Below, one piece after another: positions 47,113-54,755 of a stretch of 64,000 nt of DNA; within the stretch, counting starts at the first letter, position 1, and each line of letters opens with the position of its first letter. Made by a program: the position numbers and the translations under genes. Where the stretch lies: assembly GCA_964370225.1 (NCBI GenBank), contig CAYJII010000005.1, positions 6,868-70,867 on the forward strand, written 5' to 3'. The notes below the pieces were generated by a model, which was not told the DNA's origin, made no database searches, and saw only the letters and a list, made by a program, of their open reading frames with translations. This DNA comes from CAYJII01 sp964370225 (GTDB taxonomy: Bacteria > Bacillota > Clostridia > Oscillospirales > Ruminococcaceae).

Positions 47113-48126
47113 TTAAACTAAATATGGTTGTAAAAAGTTAAATAGATATCCTACTAATATTATACCTACTGCACATATCGCAATAAATACGCCCAAAAGT
47201 CTTGGCTTGATTGCTCTTTTTAACATAATCATTGATGGAATAGATAACGTAGTAACCGCCATCATAAAGCTTAGTATTGTACCCAGCTGTGCGCCTTTTC
47301 CAAGCAGCGCCTCTGCAATCGGAATTGTACCAAAAATGTCTGCATATATTGGAATACCGATTAACGTGGACATAAGAACTCCAAAAGGATTATTGCTACC
47401 TAGTATTGTTTCTATAAACTCTTGAGGTATCCAGTTGTGAATTATTGCCCCAATGCCTACACCAATTAATATATAGATGAACACTTTTTTGAATGTCTCA
47501 AGCGTTTGGTCTTTTGCATACAACAGTCTATCTTTTTTTGTAAGTTCAGGCGACTCTAAGTCTACATTTCCAGCTGTTAAAATAAACTCTTCTACATATT
47601 TTTCCATTTTAAGCTTTTCTATTAGTGTACCGCCTATAACTGCTACTGTCAATCCGAGTACTACATAAATTATTGCAACCTCTGCACCGAAAATCCCCAT
47701 TAAAAGCATTAAGCTTGCTAGATCTACCATAGGAGATGATATCAAAAATGAAAATGTAACGCCTAGTGGTAATTTTGCGCTAGTAAAACCTATAAAAAGC
47801 GGTATTGATGAACACGAGCAAAATGGAGTAACTGTACCTAGTAACGCTGCTATAATATTTGCCCAAACCCCTTTAAATCTCCCTAATATTTTTTTGCTTC
47901 TCTCTGGTGGGAAATAGCTTTGAATATATGAAATCATGAAAATTAGCGCGCATAATAGCACAACAATTTTTATCATATCATAAATAAAAAACTGTAAGCT
48001 TCCTGCAATCGGCGTGCTCATATCCATGCCAAATCCCTCTAGTATACTGTAAACTAAGTCGTTTAACCACTGCATACCTAAAATTTGTTGCGTGAAAAAA
48101 TTCCACACTGTTTGTATCACTTGCAT
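47113..48126 (-). CDS. Permease of the ArsP/DUF318 family
   Basis: A permease of about 337 residues with roughly eight membrane segments. The Cys-rich motif TPFCSCSSIPLF near residue 100 and SSPMVDLASLMLLMGIFG are typical of this family, which includes ArsP (trivalent organoarsenical exporter) and a Cu/Zn-type efflux group; the substrate cannot be chosen from the motif alone. ATG 48126 is preferred because AGAGGT precedes it; an upstream in-frame ATG at 48144 has no such site and adjoins the operator at 48145-48160. Confidence 0.85.
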   Translation of the reverse strand: MQVIQTVWNFFTQQILGMQWLNDLVYSILEGFGMDMSTPIAGSLQFFIYDMIKIVVLLCALIFMISYIQSYFPPERSKKILGRFKGVWANIIAALLGTVTPFCSCSSIPLFIGFTSAKLPLGVTFSFLISSPMVDLASLMLLMGIFGAEVAIIYVVLGLTVAVIGGTLIEKLKMEKYVEEFILTAGNVDLESPELTKKDRLLYAKDQTLETFKKVFIYILIGVGIGAIIHNWIPQEFIETILGSNNPFGVLMSTLIGIPIYADIFGTIPIAEALLGKGAQLGTILSFMMAVTTLSIPSMIMLKRAIKPRLLGVFIAICAVGIILVGYLFNFLQPYLV

Positions 48127-48144
48127 CTCAAATACCTCTTTCAT

Positions 48145-48160
48145 ATCAATTAAAATTGAT
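48145..48160. promoter_or_regulatory. ArsR-type operator between regulator and permease
   Basis: A perfect 16-base palindrome ATCAA-TTAAAA-TTGAT, the same 5-6-5 form as the operator before arsR. A short hairpin (CCATCC/GGATGG, about 48180-48196) precedes it, so the permease group may have a second regulatory input. Confidence 0.7.
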
Positions 48161-48196
48161 GTGTATCTCTAAAATTTTACCATCCCAATTGGATGG

Positions 48197-48517
48197 CTAA
48201 GCTAAGTTTAATAAATAAGTTTCGTTTGGAGTTTGTTTTTGTGAAGGAGTAATTATCTCATCAACAATTTTAATCATGCGTTCTTTTACATCAGAATTAA
48301 TACGATAAAGCATCCATTTGCCATTTTGCACCCCGCAAACTATGCCAGACTCACACAAAATCTTCATATGATACGACAGTGCAGATTGTTTTATATCTGT
48401 GCAATCAGACAATACACATGCACATTTTTCTCCATCCCTGAGTAATTCTAAAATTGCAAGACGTTTCTCATCGCATAGAGCCTTAAATATTTTAGCATTT
48501 ACTTCATGTTCATTCAT
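48197..48517 (-). CDS. arsR: ArsR/SmtB-family metal(loid)-responsive repressor
   Basis: A 106-residue winged-helix repressor. Start is ATG 48517, seven bases after GAGG. Helix-turn-helix signature is TDIKQSALSYHMKILCESGIV, and the Cys pair at 32 and 34 (GEKCACVLSDC, with Cys 39 next) lies at the start of the DNA-recognition region, resembling the As(III)/Sb(III) site of ArsR proteins. Operators lie just upstream and before the permease. It heads the operon arsR-permease-cdr-trx-ccdA-trx. Confidence 0.9.
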   Translation of the reverse strand: MNEHEVNAKIFKALCDEKRLAILELLRDGEKCACVLSDCTDIKQSALSYHMKILCESGIVCGVQNGKWMLYRINSDVKERMIKIVDEIITPSQKQTPNETYLLNLA

Positions 48518-48563
48518 CAAAAAACCTCCTCGATAAATTATATGCAGTAATAATAATTATTAC

Positions 48564-48579
48564 ATCAAATTATTTTGAT
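48564..48579. promoter_or_regulatory. ArsR operator at the arsR transcription start
   Basis: Palindrome ATCAA-ATTATT-TTGAT lying seven bases downstream of the -10 box, where bound repressor would block RNA polymerase. Confidence 0.75.
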
Positions 48580-48585
48580 ATATAC

Positions 48586-48614
48586 AGTATACGCTGTGAA
48601 ATATTTTTTGTCAA
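48586..48614 (-). promoter_or_regulatory. arsR operon promoter
   Basis: Minus-strand TTGACA (48609-48614), 17 bases, TATACT (48586-48591). The operator at 48564-48579 covers the start site. Confidence 0.8.
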
Positions 48615-48660
48615 TACTTAAATTAAAAAAAGTTGATATGTTTTTATTTTGCTAAATACT

Positions 48661-48688
48661 AAAAGCAGTTTTCGTAAACGAAAACTGC
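48661..48688 (-). terminator. Terminator of the ABC-2 operon
   Basis: Stem GCAGTTTTCG/CGAAAACTGC with a four-base loop; TTTTAG follows on the minus strand, after the last permease gene. Confidence 0.75.
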
Positions 48689-48701
48689 TCTCCACATAAA
48701 T

Positions 48702-49478
48702 TTATGAGCCTGTCGATTTGTATTTTGAAAGGCCAAATCTAAAAAACGCGTAACATGGTATAGCAAAAAGCATTGAAATGAACGGCAAAAACATATAGTA
48801 TGTATTATCACTATTTCCAGTTAAGTATAAAAACGGATAGTACTGAAATAACGCAATCGGGATAACAAACGTAAATATTTTCAGCACAGTATCTCCAAAT
48901 ATTTCGAGAGGATATTTTCCAAACTCGTTACTTCCATATATAAAAATATTCATAAATTCTATCCCCTCGATTGTAAAAAAGCTAACACCAGCGTATAAGA
49001 TAAATATTGATGAGAACGTGATTATTCCACCCACTATCATAAAAATGAGAGTAAAAACTTTGTCCGCATTCCAGATTACTCCGCTTGCAGGCAGTGCATA
49101 AGCAAGCATAAGCACTGCTTGCAAAAATCTACCGAGTCTTGCAAATTCCATTGTTGAAGTTAAAACTTGAAATACAACGCTCCTTGGGCGAATTAATATC
49201 CTATCTAGCTCCCCCCTCCTTATTAATCCAGGGAAAAGGTCAAAACCTCTAAAGAAAATCTCTGAACTGGTAAAAGCAGTAAGCATCACAGAAAAACACA
49301 ATAATATTTCTGAAAAAGTGTATCCATTAACTAGTTTAAATCTATCAAAAACAAAGTACATGCTCAAAAAGCTTGTAAAAGATACTATAAAATTCCCAAT
49401 AGCTGATAAGAGGAATGATGTTTTATATTGCATTTGACTAGCTAAAATCATCTTTAAAAATTTAAAATATATGCCCAT
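48702..49478 (-). CDS. ABC-2 type permease (second subunit)
   Basis: A 258-residue membrane protein with six predicted segments, related to DUF990-type ABC-2 permeases (LLSAIGNFIVSFTSFLSMYFVFDRFK at the N terminus; YLTGNSDN region near the end). It follows the other permease by two bases and belongs to a three-gene export system of ATPase, permease, permease. Substrate unknown; relatives have been linked to export of antimicrobials or cell-surface components. Confidence 0.85.
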   Translation of the reverse strand: MGIYFKFLKMILASQMQYKTSFLLSAIGNFIVSFTSFLSMYFVFDRFKLVNGYTFSEILLCFSVMLTAFTSSEIFFRGFDLFPGLIRRGELDRILIRPRSVVFQVLTSTMEFARLGRFLQAVLMLAYALPASGVIWNADKVFTLIFMIVGGIITFSSIFILYAGVSFFTIEGIEFMNIFIYGSNEFGKYPLEIFGDTVLKIFTFVIPIALFQYYPFLYLTGNSDNTYYMFLPFISMLFAIPCYAFFRFGLSKYKSTGS

Positions 49479-49480
49479 AT

Positions 49481-50284
49481 TTAACCTCCTTGTGCAACTA
49501 CTTTTTTGAGTGCGTTTCGCATCAGCAGTTTACCAATTCCTACAAGTACTACTATCCAAAATAGTTGCAGCGCCATTGCACTCAGCGTTTGAACTCCAGT
49601 GATTTGTCCAATATAGACTAAGAATGGTGTGCTCTGAATTGACGCAAACGGTAGCAAGTAAATTATCGGTTGTAGCCAATCTGGAAAAAATGGAATAGGT
49701 ATGAGCGCACCTGTAAGTAGCTCCATCGCGCTAACTGCTATCGCTTTTATCCCGTTAGCTGATATCGTATAAAATGCAGTTGTGTATATTAACATCCCTA
49801 TTGAAGTCACGACAAATAATCCGAATATTGAAGAGATTAAGAATAATAGAAATGTCATTATGTCAGCTGGTAATGTTAGATTATAAGGATATGGTAATAG
49901 CATTGCAAAAATTAAAATTGGAGCAGATCTTAACACCACCCGTGATAATCTTGTTGCTACGTTTTTTGTAAACCACATTGAGTATATATCAATAGGCCTG
50001 CACATTTCGTAAGCAATACTGCCTGAGGTAATACTCTCAAAAATATCGTTATCGAAAAACCACGCATTAAAAAGCGTGAGTAATGCTTGCTGTAGCCATA
50101 TGTAGCTTGTTAATTGTGAAAACTCCATCGGGAATGCTGAAGCGTCGCTTTGATAAAAAGCATGGTATAGTAGTATCGTCATTCCTCCCCACGCAAACTG
50201 AGTTGCAAGACCTCCCCATGCAGCCGCTCGATACTGCAAGCCTGTGACAAAGCGAATTCGTAAAAAAGAGTAATATTTTTTCAT
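49481..50284 (-). CDS. ABC-2 type permease (first subunit)
   Basis: A 267-residue six-segment permease of the DUF990-like ABC-2 group: RIRFVTGLQYRAAAWGGLATQFAWGGMTILLYHAFY at the N terminus and ITSGSIAYEMCRPIDIYSMW in the middle (the arginine-proline pair is typical). It lies 11 bases after the ATPase gene and is followed two bases later by its partner. Confidence 0.85.
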   Translation of the reverse strand: MKKYYSFLRIRFVTGLQYRAAAWGGLATQFAWGGMTILLYHAFYQSDASAFPMEFSQLTSYIWLQQALLTLFNAWFFDNDIFESITSGSIAYEMCRPIDIYSMWFTKNVATRLSRVVLRSAPILIFAMLLPYPYNLTLPADIMTFLLFLISSIFGLFVVTSIGMLIYTTAFYTISANGIKAIAVSAMELLTGALIPIPFFPDWLQPIIYLLPFASIQSTPFLVYIGQITGVQTLSAMALQLFWIVVLVGIGKLLMRNALKKVVAQGG

Positions 50285-50295
50285 TCCATATCCTC

Positions 50296-51282
50296 CTATA
50301 TTTCAAATTCTTTGTACAGCGACACTACCATTTCCTCTGCAGTAGTAGAGCTCACCGCTATATCTGTTACGGATAATTTTGATGACAAAAGCGTAATCGC
50401 CTGTGACACTCCTATTATATTAGTATCCACTGTAATCTCAATATGTCCATCTAAATCTTTTATAACTTCAAATCCACCAATATCATTAAAGATATCATGT
50501 TCACCTGTCGCATCGTAATCTACTACCAACGTTTTAAAGGAAGAGTTTCTTTTTTTAAGTTCACTTAATGAACCGTCAAGCAAAATTTTGCCTTTCCCAA
50601 TCAGCAATATTCGCTCAGTTAAAGCTTCTATATCCTGCATATCATGGGTTGTTAGTATAACAGTGGTCTTATGCTCCTTATTGATTTTTTTCACAAAATC
50701 TCTCACTGCAATTTTTGATATTGCATCGAGCCCAATAGTAGGCTCATCCAAAAACAAAATTTTCGGATTATGTAAAAGAGAGGCAGCTATTTCACATCTC
50801 ATACGTTGGCCTAGCGAAAGTTGACGTGCTGGCGTTTTCAATATTTCGCTTAAATCAAGCAACTCGGTAAGCTCGTCCCGCATTTTAATATATGCGCTTT
50901 GTTCAACCTTATAAATATCACGCAAAAGCTCAAAGCTATCGATAACAGGTACATCCCACCATAGTTGTGACCGCTGCCCGAAAACTACTCCAATCTCGCT
51001 AACATGTGCTACCCTATCCTTATGTGGGATTTTCCCATTAATCACACATGAGCCACTATCGGGAGTAAGCACACCACTCATCACTTTTATCGTGCTACTT
51101 TTCCCAGCACCGTTAGGGCCAATATATCCTACCATTTCTCCATCATTTACCGTAAAAGAAATATCATCAAGCGCATGAATATAACTATACTCCTTATTAA
51201 AGAGAGCTTTTACCGCTTGAGAAAAACCTGCGTTACGCTTTCCAACCTTGAAAGTTTTTCTAATATTTTTTACCTCAATCAT
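50296..51282 (-). CDS. ABC transporter ATP-binding protein (ABC-2 exporter)
   Basis: A 328-residue ATPase with Walker A GPNGAGKSSTI near residue 57, signature LSLGQRMRCEIAASLLHNP (LSLGQ variant), Walker B ILFLDEPTIGLD and H-loop ILTTHDMQDIE, plus a C-terminal regulatory domain of about 90 residues. It resembles the daunorubicin-type exporter ATPases that work with DUF990 permeases. It is the first gene of its operon, after a 222-base divergent gap. Confidence 0.9.
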   Translation of the reverse strand: MIEVKNIRKTFKVGKRNAGFSQAVKALFNKEYSYIHALDDISFTVNDGEMVGYIGPNGAGKSSTIKVMSGVLTPDSGSCVINGKIPHKDRVAHVSEIGVVFGQRSQLWWDVPVIDSFELLRDIYKVEQSAYIKMRDELTELLDLSEILKTPARQLSLGQRMRCEIAASLLHNPKILFLDEPTIGLDAISKIAVRDFVKKINKEHKTTVILTTHDMQDIEALTERILLIGKGKILLDGSLSELKKRNSSFKTLVVDYDATGEHDIFNDIGGFEVIKDLDGHIEITVDTNIIGVSQAITLLSSKLSVTDIAVSSTTAEEMVVSLYKEFEI

Positions 51283-51327
51283 TTTTTGCCCCTTTCCTTA
51301 ATAACTGTTAAAATTGCATGACGAATG

Positions 51328-51352
51328 CAGCCATATTTTGGTTATATGGCTG
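51328..51352. other. Hairpin in the divergent gap before the ABC ATPase
   Basis: Nine-base perfect stem CAGCCATAT/ATATGGCTG with a seven-base loop. On the plus strand GAGTTTTT follows a few bases later, so it could end an unseen transcript; on the minus strand it would be a leader hairpin. Confidence 0.45.
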
Positions 51353-51428
51353 TGAGTTTTTATCGCTATTTTATTGTGTTTAATCATTATACACATATTT
51401 TTTCGCTAAGTCAATAGTTTTTTCTACA

Positions 51429-51457
51429 TTGTTATTGCTTTTTTATTATGATATAAT
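51429..51457 (+). promoter_or_regulatory. Promoter of the unknown membrane protein
   Basis: TTGTTA (51429-51434), 17 bases, TATAAT (51452-51457), 48 bases before the ATG. Confidence 0.6.
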
Positions 51458-51504
51458 AGAAAGTAGGAAATATTATTACAACTATCTTTTTATAGAGGTG
51501 TAGC

Positions 51505-52590
51505 ATGAAAAAAGTAGTCGATTTATCGCTGGGGTTTATTTTTTTATTATTGATATTCATTGCTGGGTTTTATTTCATAATTAGCTCGATGGTAACTCAG
51601 TACAAGATGAGTACAGGGCATAATATCGAAAATTTTAATGTAGCAGATTTAAATGCTGGAGATTATATTTTTGGGTACATAGACACATATTTATATGATG
51701 TCGAAAGTGAAACTGGCGTACAAGGAACTATTACTTCTGAGGGCAGAACGATTTATAATGTTTTTAGCTTGCCAGACAATGGCAGTAGCTATATTCCCAC
51801 ATATATTTCAGATCCCCATACCATATACGAGCTCGATATACTTGGCACTGAGGAATCACATAACGTATATTTTGAAGGGAAAGTTACTAAAGCTCTGGCT
51901 CAGATAGATTCTGACTGGTATATGTCTGCGTTAACATTAAGCGATGAGGAAGCAGTTAGTGAGCTTGTTCGTCAAGATATAGCTTTATTAGCTTGGGACT
52001 TTTCTGGCAATGATTATTATTTAATTATCGGATTAGTCTTAATAGCTATCAGTGTTGCTTTTTTCATTTTAAATGGTGGCTTTTCTAACTTAGTTCATCA
52101 CGAGCCTAATACCATTAGTGCAGTTGTTACCTCCGATGAGAAGATACTAAATGCGCTTTTAGTAAATACAAAAATCCTGCCACATACACAGGTAAAACAA
52201 ATGCTCGAAAGCGAAAAAACTTTATTACGCATGTATAATCTTAAAGTAAAAGAGCTCAACAAAAGCCGTGGCGAAGGCTACATACTCCTCTTTGTAGGAA
52301 TCGCTGTGTACATTGCGTTTTCTTACTCAATAGCAAGACTTCTTGCGGTTCTCATGATTGTTTTTGCCTTGCGTAAAATAATAATTGCTTTGTATAATTC
52401 CTCGAATAAATTTGTTTTGTCCTTTATAGATTTATTTCAAAAAGATAATTTGCATAAGCGAATTATTACGGCACAAGAGCATATTGCTGAGCTTGAAACT
52501 GTGCTTAAAAAGATAGATGAAGAAGCTGAAAAAGAGCCTATAGCTACTAAAGCAGAGGAAACATTTAGACTAGATAATTTTAGAGGATAA
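51505..52590 (+). CDS. Membrane protein of unknown function
   Basis: A 361-residue protein not assigned to a family. Predicted membrane segments lie near 7-28, 170-190 and a pair at about 253-290; the part between the first two (about 30-165) would be outside the cell and the last 70 residues, including an acidic coiled-coil tail (KRIITAQEHIAELETVLKKIDEEAEKEP), inside. It is preceded by AGAGGTGTAGC and stands alone, followed by the stem-loop-rich gap. No enzyme motif or binding site was recognised. Confidence 0.75.
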   Translation: MKKVVDLSLGFIFLLLIFIAGFYFIISSMVTQYKMSTGHNIENFNVADLNAGDYIFGYIDTYLYDVESETGVQGTITSEGRTIYNVFSLPDNGSSYIPTYISDPHTIYELDILGTEESHNVYFEGKVTKALAQIDSDWYMSALTLSDEEAVSELVRQDIALLAWDFSGNDYYLIIGLVLIAISVAFFILNGGFSNLVHHEPNTISAVVTSDEKILNALLVNTKILPHTQVKQMLESEKTLLRMYNLKVKELNKSRGEGYILLFVGIAVYIAFSYSIARLLAVLMIVFALRKIIIALYNSSNKFVLSFIDLFQKDNLHKRIITAQEHIAELETVLKKIDEEAEKEPIATKAEETFRLDNFRG

Positions 52591-52937
52591 GTTATATTAC
52601 TTATTAAACTTATGTTAAAGTAGGCGGATGGAGTGACACTGTTTCACTTTATCCGCTATTATTAATATTTAACAAAGTGAAATATTAATCTGACATGTGG
52701 AGCATTCTTGCCCCACGGCAATAAAATTAGGGGAAATTGTCTTGTATTTCCCCTCTTTAACAATCCAGCTAACTGTTAAATTCACCCCTTTGCCTTTTTC
52801 GCACCGTTAAGATATTCCGCTTATCTGCGAACAAGCATCCAAGGCTTCGCCTTTGGATACCACGATTTTTAGAAAAAAATCGAGTAAAACTTAAATATGG
52901 CAACTTCATATTACTTCGGATAAATAATATTTTTCAC

Positions 52938-52966
52938 TTGAAAAAATATTATTTATATGTTATAAT
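52938..52966 (+). promoter_or_regulatory. Promoter of the CydDC-like operon
   Basis: TTGAAA (52938-52943), 17 bases, TATAAT (52961-52966). The palindrome at 52973-52988 lies directly after the -10 box. Confidence 0.7.
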
Positions 52967-52972
52967 GCTTTG

Positions 52973-52988
52973 GTTAGTTTTGGCTAAC
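52973..52988. promoter_or_regulatory. GTTAG-N6-CTAAC operator, copy 1
   Basis: GTTAG-TTTTGG-CTAAC, seven bases after the -10 box and at the expected transcription start. The same five-base arms and six-base spacing occur twice before the DUF2325 gene (59.5 kb), suggesting one shared repressor. Confidence 0.65.
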
Positions 52989-53033
52989 ATTTATTTTGAT
53001 TTTTTTACAATTTGATTTGATAGAGGGATAAAA

Positions 53034-54755
53034 ATGATTAATAAAAGACTAATAAAAATAGTACCTGACGCCAACTCGCATATAGCAAAAAATGTCATGC
53101 TACAAATTGCAGGATTAATCTGTAACATCATTTTGATGATATGTGTTAGCATATTTTTAGGTAACTTAATAAACGATAGCCTAACAGCTAGTATAGCAGT
53201 GCCTACTATTTTAATTGTAGTAATTTGCATCGCCCTTAAAGTAGGATCGATTTATCTAGCAAGCATACAAAGCTATCTTGCATCAAAATCTGTAAAAAGT
53301 ATTTTGCGCAGTAAAATTTACGATAAAGTTATAAAACTTGGTAGCAAATACACACAAAAAGTGTCATCGGCTGAGCTTTTGCAAATGTCTGTAGAGGGAG
53401 TTGAACAGCTCGAAACTTATTTTGGCAATTTTTTGCCGCAATTTTTTTATTCGATGATTTCTCCGCTAATCTTATTTGCTGTTGTTTCTTTTATCAATTT
53501 TAAAATTGCTGTAATTCTCTTTATCTGCGTACCTCTTATTCCGATTTCGATCGTTTTAGTGCAAAAATTTGCCAAAAAGCTATTAGCTAAATATTGGAAT
53601 GAATATCTGGGGCTTGGCGACAATTTCCTCGAAAATTTACAGGGGCTTAACACATTAAAAATTTATAGCTCAGATGAATATAAACATACAAAAATGAATG
53701 AGCAAGCAGAGCGCTTTAGAATCGTGACAATGAAGGTGCTTTCCATGCAGCTAAACTCCATTATTGTCATGGACATAATCGCTTATGGGGGCGCAGCTCT
53801 CGGTATAATCTTTGCTTTGCTCGAGTTTTCAGCCGGAAGCATCACAGTAGCAGGTATGATTGCGATTATCATGCTTAGTGCAGATTTTTTCTTACCATTA
53901 AGAATTCTTGGCAGTTTTTTTCACATTGCTATGAACGGGATAGCAGCTAGCAAAAAAATCTTCACCTTGCTTGATATCCACGAAGATGAAGAAAAAACTG
54001 CGAGAATTACTGATACTTCCATCAGCATCAATCACCTCGACTATTATTACGATGAAAAGCATATAATCCACGATATTAGCTTAGATATCCCCCAAAACAG
54101 CTTTGTTTCAATTGTTGGGAAAAGTGGCTGTGGTAAATCTACCATTGCTGGAATATTAACTTCAGTAAATGAAAATTATATTGGTAATGTAAAGATTGGA
54201 CAAACCGAGCTTTCTGAGATAAACAAGGAAAACTTAAGCGAAAACATCACACTTATTTCTGCAAATAGCTATATCTTTAAAGGAAGTGTTCGAGAAAATT
54301 TAATGATGGCTAAAGCAAATGCTACTGACGATGATATGTGGTTAGTATTAGAAAAAGTAAACTTAGACGAGTTCATTAAAAATGAAGATGGGCTTGAAAC
54401 CGCTTTGCTCGAAAAAGGTAGTAACTTTTCTGGGGGGCAATGTCAACGTCTTGCACTAGCACGTGCACTACTTCATGATAGTGCAATCTATATTTTTGAT
54501 GAAGCTACCAGCAATATTGATGTCGAAAGTGAAAATGACATTATGAGCACAATAAAAGATTTAGCATTAACAAAAACTGTAATACTTATATCTCACCGAC
54601 TAGCGAATGTCGTAAATTCTGATACAATTTACGTATTAAAAAACGGAGAACTACTTGAAAGCGGCAAACATGCGGATTTGTTGAATAGTAATAGTTATTA
54701 TTCCAAGCTTTGGAACACTCAACAAAATCTTGAAAATATGGAGGTGACAGCATAA
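53034..54755 (+). CDS. CydD-like ABC exporter half
   Basis: A 573-residue ABC exporter half with six membrane segments (about 20-300) and a complete ATPase domain: Walker A GKSGCGKSTI, signature FSGGQCQRLALARALL, Walker B IYIFDEATSNID, H-loop ILISHRLANV. Together with the next gene it resembles CydDC thiol exporters (cysteine/glutathione), but no bd oxidase genes are nearby and IrtAB-like siderophore importers share the same architecture. First of a four-gene operon with YgbA and YbaN, controlled by the GTTAG operator. Confidence 0.85.
   Translation: MINKRLIKIVPDANSHIAKNVMLQIAGLICNIILMICVSIFLGNLINDSLTASIAVPTILIVVICIALKVGSIYLASIQSYLASKSVKSILRSKIYDKVIKLGSKYTQKVSSAELLQMSVEGVEQLETYFGNFLPQFFYSMISPLILFAVVSFINFKIAVILFICVPLIPISIVLVQKFAKKLLAKYWNEYLGLGDNFLENLQGLNTLKIYSSDEYKHTKMNEQAERFRIVTMKVLSMQLNSIIVMDIIAYGGAALGIIFALLEFSAGSITVAGMIAIIMLSADFFLPLRILGSFFHIAMNGIAASKKIFTLLDIHEDEEKTARITDTSISINHLDYYYDEKHIIHDISLDIPQNSFVSIVGKSGCGKSTIAGILTSVNENYIGNVKIGQTELSEINKENLSENITLISANSYIFKGSVRENLMMAKANATDDDMWLVLEKVNLDEFIKNEDGLETALLEKGSNFSGGQCQRLALARALLHDSAIYIFDEATSNIDVESENDIMSTIKDLALTKTVILISHRLANVVNSDTIYVLKNGELLESGKHADLLNSNSYYSKLWNTQQNLENMEVTA

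Larger units (their letters stand above)
52591..53033. other. 443-base intergenic region dense in inverted repeats
   Basis: No gene is seen. From 52624 to 52882 there are at least five stem-loops: 52624-52656 (GCGGAT/ATCCGC with AGTGA/TCACT), 52660-52689 (ATTAATATT/AATATTAAT), 52697-52721 (overlapping pairs GTGG/CCAC and TTGCC/GGCAA), 52729-52754 (AGGGGAAAT/ATTTCCCCT, nine perfect pairs), 52837-52858 and 52863-52882. TTTCACTTT and AAAGTGAAA (52642 and 52674) can also pair, so alternative folds exist. The promoter of the ABC pair follows at 52938. Confidence 0.6.
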
